64,000 nt of DNA from Trichoplax adhaerens (lineage: Eukaryota > Placozoa > Uniplacotomia > Trichoplacea > Trichoplacidae): the NCBI RefSeq assembly GCF_000150275.1, contig NW_002060952.1:22482-86481 (forward strand), read 5' to 3'. The translations under genes and the position numbers were made by a program. The notes beneath the pieces are model-generated. The model searched no databases, had not been told where the DNA came from, and was given only the letters and a program-made list of their open reading frames with translations. Positions within the stretch are counted from its first letter, which is position 1; each line of letters begins with the position of its first letter. Shown here one piece after another: positions 1 through 11,747 of this stretch.

Positions 1-520
1 AAATAATTACNTTGTTATGCTCTAATTACTTTATTACCTGAGAAGAAGAATACATAATATATATGCTAACGTATTATGCATCAATTTGAGGCTACCATTT
101 CACCGTTATAAGTGCTGCATTAGTTACCAGCAGCAGCAAAGACTGATTATTTTGAAAAAACTAAAATTACACAAGATAATGAGATTAGTTGTTTAGAAAT
201 CGCCCACCTTCAATTGAAAGCTACCATTATACTAGAATGATTTGTGAACTTGTAAGCATCTACCAAGTAAAAAAAGTAGCCAAACGATGGTATAATTCTT
301 ATATCAGCATACACCTTAAAGCATAATCTCACAAATTCGAAGGTTTACTAAATATTATATACTCATCTTTACTGAAAACAATATTTTAATAATATAGTTT
401 AAAGAACGATGACAACCGCTTAAGTTCTATAATTATATTTTTACAGAGCAATGTTAGGGACTGTTTCTGATAAGATATGGCAACGAAATAATGAAAACAG
501 CTGGCTCGCTCATTTAAAGT
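1..520. other. Intergenic DNA left of NIT-GC1
   Basis: This is AT-rich DNA downstream of the NIT-GC1 stop codon and contains one ambiguous base (n) at position 11. I see no exon here. It probably includes the NIT-GC1 3' UTR, but no convincing polyadenylation signal lies close to the stop. Confidence 0.5.
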
Positions 521-3435
521 TTACTCGCAGATTTTACCAAGGAGCCAATACGTTTTCATAATTCCAAGCCCCTAATGATGTAAAGAACGTTTTCCTTACA
601 GTAATATAAGATTTTAGGTAGCTATGCAAAAGAAAACTGTTGCAAGTAAGATGTCTTAAAGACATTTAATCCAACTTTAAGATACCTTAATATTCGTCTG
701 TCCTCTATATTGCAATGTATACGAGCCACTTCTAGCAAGATTTCGGAAAGTAACCTGACTGCAATGAATTTTTGATGCTGAAAGGTTGCGACGGAAATTT
801 AATATTAATATCAAAATGCAATTATTACCTGTCATAATGTAATTATTGATTATTTACTTATTAGCTTAATAATAATTCGCAATATCTCGTTAAATTTAGT
901 TTTATGTTTTTGCTTGTAAATATTAATATGCGGGCTTGAAATTAGTGCCGTAAGCTGAACTTGAAATCGAAAATATTATAGATGGCTTCCAATTATAGTA
1001 GAGCCAGTATTCGCGTTAAATCAATCCGATTAACTGGATTGTTAAAATCGAATTTAGCTAGATTGCAATAAGATTCAGGCCCCAATCAGTATCTGTAATA
1101 AACTATCGGCAAGAAGAACTCTTGATTTACTTGATTTATCTGCTTATAAACTCTTTCATGCCTTGAGCATATAAATTGAAATAGTATAATCCCGCCGTAT
1201 AAAAATGAGTATACGGTATCTATACGAAGGCATTACTTTTGAGGATGATATTCTATGACCGGTGAAACTAAATAGTAGCCTGACAGAAGGGTTAACTCTA
1301 AATCATTCTTACACTACAGGCAAACCTACAATGTAGTTAATTTCTAGTGAAAAATTATTGGATTGCTATAGAAATTTAAAGGCTATTTATTAAGTATGAC
1401 ATTTATCTAATTAACCCATTTATCACTAATTTGTTATCTAGATGTCCGGTTTAGTTAATAGTATCACTAAAAAGGTGCTAATAAAGCAGAATCGTCGACT
1501 GTACCTAGGCTACTTGATTCCATTCTTGATGCAGTATTAATAGTATCGCCAAACAAACAATATCTTGGCATTTTAATACCAACAATTCCGGCAGCACATG
1601 GGCCTACAACGCACATACGATATGTATATTATATAGGTTATATATATAATATATATGTGTAAAACAATACATAATGATCGTAAACCTATAGGTTAAATCT
1701 ATCACGGAATTAGCTGTACCATGGCTTATAGTGTACGCTCTAGACGTTATCGCATCAAAAATATTAACGCCAAATCAATATCCTAACCTGTATGAATCCC
1801 AGCACGTAATTGCAACGGAAGACTCGAATTATGTGGTATCTTTAAATTCCGGACTGTATCGAATAAATCCAATGCCATGTTTGCAATTTCGATAGCATGC
1901 TGATTTCTTGGCAATCTTACTGGTAAACCAGATGCAACCATGTAATCATCACCAATGGTTTCTACTTTGTAGACGTTGTAATTCTCAATTCGAGTATCAA
2001 ACTGAATATATAATTCATTTAGCATATCTACAATTTGCATAGCTGTACTCTCTTTGCAAATTTCAGCAAATCCGACAATGTCACCAAAGTATAATGTCGC
2101 ACTATCAAATGCTTCAGCTGTTACACATTTTCCCTCTTTAAGCTGTTTCACAACTGATCTTGGCAACATTTGACAGAGTAATGTATCCGTCTTTCTCCTT
2201 TCACGAATTAATACATGAGTTTTAGTAGCAACATTAATAGCATATAGCTGATATTTTCTTGTTAATTTTATAGTTCGAAACAGCACCAGAGGACAGACAA
2301 TAACTGTACTAACCAATAAAGCAAGAGAAATTAAGAAAGCTACATTAGCACAGTGGCTAATATAATTTGACTGAGTTACAATATAATTAGCAAGTTCTTT
2401 TTGAATTAAATACAAATGGTTGATGTGAATAGTAATATTTTTGAACCAATAATTGGCATCTGCCATAGATGGTTTGTGAAGAGCATTGCTAGATATTATT
2501 CCTCTAAAATGCTGTACTTGCATATAGACACTGCCATTAACGCCCTGAATATACGAATCGTAACGATTTCTAACTAATTGTGAATATCGACCTGCAGATT
2601 CAATATTACTTATGCCAAGTTGTAAGTTTGAATAATATAACATTATTTCTTCATGATTCAATTTCTTATTCGCATAGTAAACGCTACCTAGAGATCTCTC
2701 CATGCCAGCTTGCTCTATACCATTTATTAGCATCCGAAATGCAACTAAATGATTCCATAGCTGATTTTTTTTAATTTTTTGTAACTTATCAATAGTCCAA
2801 GCAAATATCTCAGCAATTATATCAGAGTAAAACTCAAGTTCATGTAAAACAGTGGTATTCAAGCGATTGGCTACTTGACTGTGATGGTGCGATAAATAGT
2901 CTTCCAACGCAGTACCATTTCTTAAATAATAAACGGGTACATGATCAGTTAGCCATAGCTGAATATGCTTTATTGCTCGAATAGTTTGACGTCTTTGCTG
3001 AAGAAGGGGTTCAAAGATTTGATCGCTAAAGTTACTGCTTACCAACAGGACTGTTTGACTTCGTTCGATTTGTAAGGAATAAATTAAATTTCCAAGTCTT
3101 ACGCTTAATGATAGTTCGTTCTTAATTTGGATACCGTCATCATTCCTGACCTTATCAGAAATTAAATTATTAGTGGCTATAGCGGCTAAAGCAACGCAAG
3201 GAATTAATAATAAGAGGAAAAATTTTAAAATTTGATTCCGGCTACCAGTAGTCTTAGTTAGATCGTCATTGAGACACAATGTTCGTTTACCAAATTTATA
3301 GTATGAGAGTGTAGTATTCGACGCGCTGTTTGACATGTCCTCGACATTTCTGCTCTTAGTGAGGTCGGAATATTCACTAAACGTATAAGATTTACTAACT
3401 GTATGTTTGAAACGATCTCTTCCTGAAATAGCCAT
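521..3435 (-). CDS. NIT-domain receptor guanylate cyclase, NIT-GC1 (4 coding exons)
   Basis: Predicted membrane receptor that makes cGMP from GTP. The exons are 3435-1788, 1603-1505, 777-686 and 571-521 on the minus strand, joined at GT-AG sites, giving 629 residues. Order: cytosolic head; TM1 about 70-88; NIT domain about 95-360 with the two hallmark ER motifs (LQIERSQT near 122, MERSLGS near 245); TM2 about 366-388; signalling helix ending in QMLP near 424; class III cyclase to the end. Metal-binding Asp are D452 and D496, the purine-selecting pair is E492 and C565 (guanylate type), and the catalytic Asn/Arg are N572 and R576. The protein ends GKICE. An in-frame stop nine codons upstream supports the ATG at 3435. 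It has no kinase-homology domain. Oddities: FGDIVGFA replaces the usual [14 protein letters not shown] replaces GDAYMV, and SSL follows the RMES motif instead of SGE, so this is the copy most altered around the active site. The exact ligand is unknown. Confidence 0.9.
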
Positions 3436-6400
3436 GATTTTCCTAAACTTTTTATGTTAAGAAGGTTAGAATTTTAGTTTACGGTAGAGTCTTGTTTATT
3501 GAAACACTTTTAGTACCAATTACGATATACAGTCTTTAGGTATATGAAAACAGAGAAAAGTATTTGCTAGGATCAATTGTATTTATTCTCTAAATTTTTC
3601 TTGTTTAGGCCATTCTTTTCCCTCATATCCTTTTCTATTTTTACCTTTAGAGCTATGATAATCAGTTTTGTTTAGCAATTAAAAATTAATAAAATAATTT
3701 ATACTGGTTACCTGCTGCAGACGATAATGAAGTATCGTACCGAGAATTCCCACCTATCCATCTATCTATAATTCATGCCGTTGCCTGTAGTACTATATTA
3801 ATATACTCTAATCTATGGAGTATATCTACCCAAATATAAGCAATAACTTAAAGTATTTAAAGTGTTAATGATCGTAGTTATCTTAAAAGGGTAATGAATA
3901 ACATTAAATCGCCCCAAAAAAATGAAAATACACTCACGTAAATTTTTTTACCACATTAACAATTAATAATGGCGAAAGATCAAGGCGCCATTTAATAAAA
4001 TTTTGAAAAGAAATAATTTTTATGTTACTATTACTGTGCTAACACGATAAGAATAGATTAAAAAATAAAGCAATATATATCACATCAATAATCAACTCAG
4101 TAATTATGATATCAGTCATATGAAGTAGACTGGACCTGGAATTTGTTGGAAATTGAAAGGCAGCAGTTCAAAGGAAAGTCGAATAATACATCAGAATATC
4201 AAAATACAGAAATTCTAACTTTCAATATTATAAATTATTTATAATAGCCAAGTTGCTTAGCCAACAATTATCATAGGTGTTCATTATTTTTGGAAATAAA
4301 AATAGTTGTGCATCAATTCTATTTCCTTAATAAATGAGGCTGAGGTTATATTCTCATTATTTTTTAAATAAAATCAAGCCTGTAAAAATAATTAACTACA
4401 GACTAATGTCATACTTGCTGTCCTCCCTATTTACCAACAGTATGTCACAAAAAGAGTACTGGTGACCTTTCATCATCAAGAATCCGAAACAAGCACATGT
4501 CTCTACACAGGAAAAAATACAAAATTCAATTTTCGTTGACATTTTAACTATTCTATACCTTAGCAAATATTCAATTAACTTTGCAGATTATAGAAAGATA
4601 ACATTATTTATGCACATCTTTAAAAAGTATAGATAAAAAGTATTAAAAGTAAATACAAGTTAGTAATTTAATAAAAAAAATTATAGTTATACCTATAGTC
4701 ACTCGTGCACCATTCTATTAATACTACAATAGCTTTTCAATAATTGACTAATTCAGTAATTATTAATTGGTATAGGCTATTCATCAGTGCTCCATGCAAT
4801 CCTATTGATAAATTTATTAATAATAGCTCTCTAGTCCTTGTTCGACCACTTTCATTGACTGCAATGATTATTTCTAATAAGCAGCAGTCTTCTTCACTAT
4901 ACTCGGTTAAATGCCTCAAAACTACTTGTGTAGAAGCTTTAATTGGTAGCTATACTCATTTAACGATCTTTTTGAATCCACCGACTCCACAGAAATGATG
5001 CTATTGAAATCTCTAATCCTCATCATTCAGATAAATAAATCAAGTAGAAGGTTTTAACGAAAATATAAAATAAATCAAAGCTTATTTGGCTGAGATATCG
5101 TATCGATTAACTTAATAATAATTTTACAAAACCATTGGTAAGAGAGAGAAGTAACTTCTATTATAGAACTACGTTAGATAAGCTACTGATAATATCTCAG
5201 ATCATTTTAGATGCAAATGAAATAGCAAGTGTATTACAAAACTAATCGCTATTCTTCATAATAACCACATCGATAATATCACATATATCATTCAAAATGT
5301 TTGTGTGTCTCAGATATCACTTGAATATTTATTTTTATATCTATTAGCCCACACTTTCCTATTTAATATTATCGATTAAAATTATACGTTAGTTTTACGA
5401 CCATACTCATTCAGTAATGTGTGCGTGTCACGTTCTGTAATAGTTACATAATTAGTATGTTACCTTCTTTCTATATATGGTTAAATATCACGATGTTATT
5501 ATCACGTCATGCGTATATAGATGTAGTTATGGTACTATATTAAGCTTATCTATATATGTATTCTCATGTTGCCATACTCGGTATGATATCCTATTTGTAA
5601 TGACTAAACTAGGGAAACCTTTCTGTTGGTGATGATCTTGTGATCTACGTCAGTAGATCAAAGGTCACAATAAAGAAAGTATATAAACTCTTCGTTTTAA
5701 CAATAAAGTTAGTTCTTCAACTTAATTACTGGGTCTCCTTGCTGAGTGCAGATCTAGTACTTGTTACAAAATTTGGAAGTTGTAACAGTGCGATAACAAA
5801 TAAAATGTAAATTATATTTAAAGTTAATATTACAACTTATGTAGGAATAAAATACAGCTGCATGATTACTTTGAATACTTTTAAAATATGTACTCTATAG
5901 CTTTGCTGAATGATCTAAATACAGTAAAATTCATATATGCCTCCAGGTCTGATTCGGAAACTTTAAAAACTGGCTAATATTTCAATTGCCTAAGTGGATT
6001 GAAATACTAGCGTTTGCTATAGGGTGATCGTCTACACTACCATTTCTGGAGGATGTTAGAAAAGCCATTTAATTCTATCGACATATAGTATTGTGGTTTT
6101 CCATATTACTTAGTTATAATTTAGCTATAAAAATCATATATAAGGCCATAAGCATTAAATACAAATTTCTAGATATTAATACTTAAATAATTCTATCAAT
6201 ATCTCTGTATTCTGGTATTCATATTGTGACTAGATAAAAACATTTAACTACGATTAATTTTACAAGCAATAAATAAATTTTACTACTTCAATGAATTATA
6301 AAATAAAACATTCATCTTTACAAAAGCTCAAGATAATTAAATGTTTGGATCATAAACTATGCATAAGAAAATTTCAATATACATATCTTAATACCTAACG

Positions 6401-7078
6401 ATTATGTTAATACTTTTGGGCCCAGGATCGTAGGATAAATTTGAGTTTACCTATGTGTCTTAGAATTAATTAAGTTCCCGTCATGTCTGCAATTCTTTGA
6501 TATCAGTCCTTTATTTTACTCTTTAAAGTAAATCACAAAGTTTGTATAACCTACTTAACTATTTAAAGTAATCAAGCAACTGTATTTCAGCATCGGTTAG
6601 CAGAATCATCAGAACAATCTATCATTATAATTAGAGCAAAAAATAATTTAAAAATGCAATGCGTAATCTTACGCAAAATCCGTCTTCAATATATTTGAAC
6701 TAGAGTTTAATTACATCACTTTCTACGCAGAGAAACAATTTTTGCTATTTTAGATGATTTTTAATAGAAATTTCAAACAATCAACATCTTAAATTTATCA
6801 AGGAGTTCCAAATTATTTTAACTCACTAAAATGAATTCTGCAAAACCAGGACAAGTACAATGTATGTGATTAAATTAGCTTAATGAACATATATCTTAAT
6901 TAAAATTTAATAATACTAAACGATGAGTAATTTATTAATGAACTTGTAAATAATTAATTAATCAATTAATAAAATAATTTCATTTATCAGTTTGCGGTTA
7001 TGAATAAATTGACTAGTTTTTCATACGAATACATCGATATTGTATGCATATGTCACGATGGCTTTTGCAGGGACTACT

Positions 7079-7350
7079 TAAAGAAAGAGAGGGGCTGTCA
7101 ACAATTTTTATTGAAAAAAAATGTAGAGGCTGACTATTCTTCTGGTCATTTCGCTATGTCACAAAGCTGGAACCACCATACACCGTTAGTGTGCAATCAA
7201 CTTAGTAATCACCTCGGAGCATAGCCGTAAACAGTACAGCATATGGTTTTAGATGTATATATGTTATATAGATCATTTAAAATGACCAGAGAAAGTCAGC
7301 CTCCACATTTTTGGACAACGAAAGTCGTTGATAGTCCGTCTCTCTTTCTT
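7079..7350. repeat. Foldback element with about 70-bp imperfect inverted arms
   Basis: The left arm (about 7079-7151) and right arm (about 7280-7350) are reverse complements with mismatches and small gaps. Matching blocks include AAAGAAAGAGAG, ATGTAGAGGCTGACT against ATGTGGAGGCTGACT, and TCTGGTCATTT. The unpaired centre is about 130 bp. The structure suggests a small non-autonomous foldback transposon or MITE, or a transcript that folds into a long hairpin. An open frame of 74 codons crosses the left arm but shows no recognisable protein features. Confidence 0.7.
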
Positions 7351-7763
7351 TTATTACTATAGTCTATAGTCTCTGGCTATTACTACTTATAAAGCTTTAT
7401 CTATAAAAGAAATAACTTTAAAGGCTACTAAAAACCATAACTAATGTATTTTCCTGCTATTATAATTGATATAAAAGCGCCACTTTAAATATAGGCTATC
7501 ATAGCACATATTTTAATTAAACCTGTTTATACAATCAAAAAGAGACAGCTTAACAGAATTACCTAAGTATCATAAATCTAGCAATGTCATTCCACGAGTG
7601 TGTCAACAAATTAAACAAGAAAAGATTTCACGAATGCTACGAAAGACTACAAGTAAACAAAATAAGAGTAAAATTCTAAATTAAAGGCTTCAGTTTTACT
7701 AATTCCTTAATATAAATCATTAAATAGAGCATACTTGTATGTTGAACCAATTTCGTTTCTTAA

Positions 7764-7804
7764 TAAATTCTAAATTCTAAATTCTAAATTCTAAATTCTA
7801 AATT
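7764..7804. repeat. Heptamer tandem repeat (TAAATTC)n
   Basis: Five to six perfect head-to-tail copies of a 7-bp unit lie in noncoding DNA. It is a simple microsatellite and probably length-variable. Confidence 0.9.
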
Positions 7805-10049
7805 GTTGTTGACATTTTAAAATAAATTCGATCAAATTTCTAAACCAATGTAATTTTTAAAGATTTGATCAGAACATGATCTGTTTATTAAATTGATTAA
7901 CTTTATATTATTCTCAAGTTACCCTTATCAAGCATTGATAACTAAATCTTGCTTTGAGCAGATGCAGTATATACGCGTACACTCAATAATGAAAAAGAAT
8001 TTAGCAACAAAAATCTGGCATGGATTAGTACAGATGATCCTCTTTTCTAAGCACAGATCATAGGAATTATAAAACAACCAGATTACTATCCAATAATTTC
8101 TTATTTATTGGGTGATGATAATGATAGGCACTGTATAAACTAAGCGAGGTTATGTACGCAGGTCTTGAAAATGAATAATATTAAAATGTGAAAATAAATT
8201 CAATAGCAAGCTCGGTCAGTAAAAATTTAAAACAGACCATAATTTTTTAGCTATTAACCTTCTTCTTCAAACTGGAAATTTGTAGGCTTAAATAAATTAT
8301 GTAGTACTTTTGTAGCCTTGTCGATGATACCGAAGTAAACCAACATTATAAATTAAAGTGTACATCGCCTAGTACGCAGCATACGCGTATACGGTAAAAA
8401 ATAATGACAATCGGCTTTTATTACTCTTAACACTGCAGATGAAGAGAGCCAGTAAAAGCTGCAGTCCCATTAACACTGCGGGTTCATTGATAGTTCAATA
8501 AATGAATTATACTTTCATATCAGTACGTATATTTAAGCCAATTATGCAGTACTTTTTAGATTTTATGGGAGCTGGTGGGTGGAAACGGGATGCAGTCTTG
8601 ACCAATTATACTCGTTATTGGAAAGGCTAATTAATACTTTTGTTAGTTTGTTTCCTATCATAGAATGATCTTATTGGCCTGATTCTTGATTCTAAATCGT
8701 TTTGATCATAAAAATTGATAAAATTTTAACAGATCGCTTTTATTATTAGTGTTAACTCTCCGCAAAAGGGTTGAATTTAATGATATAACTAACGATCAAC
8801 ATGTATAACTGAGATTACTAGAGCTCATAAAGTACTCCGATTATGATTATTGGATAGTATTTCATATTGAATTCTACAATAATAAGCTATCGCTCCTTCA
8901 AAGCAAGGTCTGTGATAGTTTTAACTTACATTTATTTCCTATTATTTCTTAAATAATGACGGATGATATTAATTATGCTACTTCTCATTGATATAGGACT
9001 GAAGATTTTGTCATACGAAATTGAAAAGACTGCAGTATCTCTGCCAGCGAAGTAACAAGACATTAAGCTAATAAATAACTGAGCAAGACAAGCTAGATTT
9101 GTCTAAAGTGCGATAAGACTGTAAAAGTATCTCCATTTAAGAACGACTTAGAAAGTATATATTAAGTACACGCTACAAGTTCAACACAATCTTTATACAC
9201 TACAGTAACAAAAATTAGGTAACCCTAAAATGCGGTAACTCTCTAAACTTTTTTACGTCTTTGGCATTCAATATCCCTTAACTACTCTCGGAAACTAAGA
9301 ATATTTTCATGCTATACGACTAGAGGATTGATTTTTGTTCTATTATCTGTCGGACTTAAGTACTCTTCGGAAGAAGCTAGCATTAATCAATCATCACGAT
9401 ATTCTAACAGTTAGGTCATACTTGACAACCAAATTATTACAGAAGTGTATATAGCCAGTGACTACTACTAGATAACTGGACTACAGTAATTCCACTCTCT
9501 GAATCATTTACAGCATAACCTTATCACTATAAATATTATGCCCTCTTTCACAAGGATTGTAGAGACAGGTTGAGGATGAGGGAAGGAGCTTTATTAATAA
9601 GGTAATTGCTGATAGTTACTCAGACAGAAAGGAGCATCGAATGAATATGTAATTCATATTCAGTACCAGATAATATAGTTACCGAACATACTGTTACAGT
9701 TACAACTAGTTTTGCAATACAGAAACCGCTTCCAACAGTAGTTGAGCACAGATACCAGCCTTTCACTAAGATCAAAACTAGAACTCTTTTTATTATACCT
9801 TCTATCTATTCACAAGCGGCTATAGCACATATAAACAGAATAGAGAGAAGCTAAACAATATCAGCTGTCGAATATCGTTAGACCTATATTAGTATAATTT
9901 AAAGCTATACCTTAAAATTCGTTAGGTGCATATGTAATGCGAGATTAACCATAATCAGAACACGATCTTACTTTTGAGCTATCTAATAAATTAAACATCT
10001 AACTAATTACTAACAATTTCAATCTACATGCGATATATAACACAATTCG

Positions 10050-10207
10050 TCGCGGTATGAGTACCGTGAAAAACCTATAAACGATTATATATTATCAATC
10101 AATCACAAGGGGCAGTATAAGATGGGATAATCTATCAATGTCAATTACTAGATAAGAATTCTTATTACGGACAGTATATATTGTTGTCACGGTACGAACT
10201 ACCGTGA
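10050..10207. repeat. Pair of CGGTA-type hairpins 137 bp apart
   Basis: Position 10050-10069 can fold TCGCGGTA against TACCGTGA with a 4-nt loop and one G-T pair. Position 10187-10207 folds TCACGGTA against TACCGTGA perfectly around a 5-nt loop. The second is preceded by TG, so TGTCACGGTACG matches, in reverse complement, the right end of the 589-bp repeat at 17470. They may be relics of the ends of a DNA-transposon family. Confidence 0.55.
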
Positions 10208-11747
10208 AGAAATAGCTATCTAAATTTGGTTAATATAATATAGTGATAATATATTACAACTAGTTACTTACAATACGAATTACTCTAATTATAAATGTGT
10301 TACGGTAAATTTAATATTGCGCTGTAATGTGCACTGAAATGATTCTGTGAATGGACATGTTGTAATCTAACTATGAAAAATTAGTTAGTAGATGTTCTCA
10401 CTTAAGTATTTTTATAAGATAACTCATGAATGTTAGCTGCTGTAGAAGGGTATATAAGCCCGTCAGATAGTTGAATAAAGTAGTTCTCAATTGTATAGTT
10501 GTTTTAACGTAGAAGCAAAGACGTCTTAATTCTTGTGAGGCAGTTAAGGGATACTGAATCTTGGAGACTATAGTAATTTGGAGATTTGTTTTACGTTATC
10601 CTAGTCACGAAGCTGGTTTGTGACTATTGTACTGTAAAATTATAACTATATCGATTCGTATGGTAAGCAAATTATTGTAATCACCATATGAGAAGGTAAA
10701 ATACACTAAATTGACTCATCTGATCCTTCACGCTAGTTGGTACTGCGATAGCAATATGTGAAGTAAAAGGGAGTTTGTTGCAATTTTTGGGTTATCTGTA
10801 GGAGAAAAGTACCAACGTAATTTAATTTAATTTAAATACTTCACTTTAGCTAGCTTTATCGATGAGTTAATTTGTGATACTATCCTTCATCATAGTTTAT
10901 AACAGAACGCTCTAATAATAATTAAATAATTATAATTATAATTAATAAAATCAACAATTGAGAAAAATGATTCAATTTTTGTTTAGTTCAGGCTACGTTC
11001 AATTGTATTGAGTATAAAATGATTGATAACATTATGAATGTGTTTATAGAAGAAAGAAAGTTTAATTGCTAAAGAAAAAAAAAAGTTGTCACTTATATAG
11101 GAATTATATTCATAGGAAAAATAGAATGCAATCATACATTTTTAATGACAGACTGTAGGAAATAATTATTATGATGTAGAAATAAAAAATGTCTACTGTA
11201 AGAACAAGCACACGACAATCATAAATGCGATCATATAGGGCGTATGATTTGGATGTTAATTTAAAGGTATAAATGAAGCATCTCATTTTCTAGATAAAAT
11301 ACTACCTTGATTCTAATTATCGCCAGATGGAAATCCTTACTTATTACAGCGGAGCACCGATATTTTATATCTACGTTAAATATGTCGGCAAACGTTGACT
11401 TTTGCTAATAATAAAATTGAAGATTTGGTAAATTATGCGACGGATTATATATCAGTAGTATTCATTAAATAGAATACTCATAGCTAGATGAGAATTAAAA
11501 TGTAAAGGCAATAGAAAGAAAACATGAAATCAATAAACTCTTTCTTCGCATATATCGGCAGTTGTAAATCTGACTAATTAGTTTATACGTGCAAAGTTGA
11601 ATAGGTTTTACTTCAGAATTTTAAAAATTAAAAGTCACTAGTTATCCTCCTCGTACGACGACGAAACTGAGATATTATCAACGAAAGGGTATTGAAAATA
11701 AGTTAATACTTTAAATTTCATTAATTTAATATCTTTGGTCGGACATT

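Larger units (their letters stand above)
3436..11747. other. Intergenic DNA between NIT-GC1 and NIT-GC2
   Basis: About 8.3 kb of AT-rich DNA in which I recognise no gene. It holds a foldback element (7079-7350), a heptamer tandem repeat (7764-7804), two short hairpins (10050-10069 and 10187-10207) and one copy of a diverged 55-bp dispersed repeat (9016-9070). Part of the right side must include the NIT-GC2 3' UTR, and the left side the NIT-GC1 promoter; neither can be placed. Confidence 0.5.

Noticed and set aside
4737-4949. Minus-strand open frame of about 70 codons including TEYSEEDCCLLEIIIAVNES, with an overlapping plus-strand frame
   Set aside because: It has a protein-like stretch but no Met start, no clear splice partners and no recognised family; an overlapping frame on the other strand is equally long, so chance is likely.
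7000-7224. 74-codon plus-strand open frame
   Set aside because: It runs through the left arm and centre of the foldback element and has no domain-like features.
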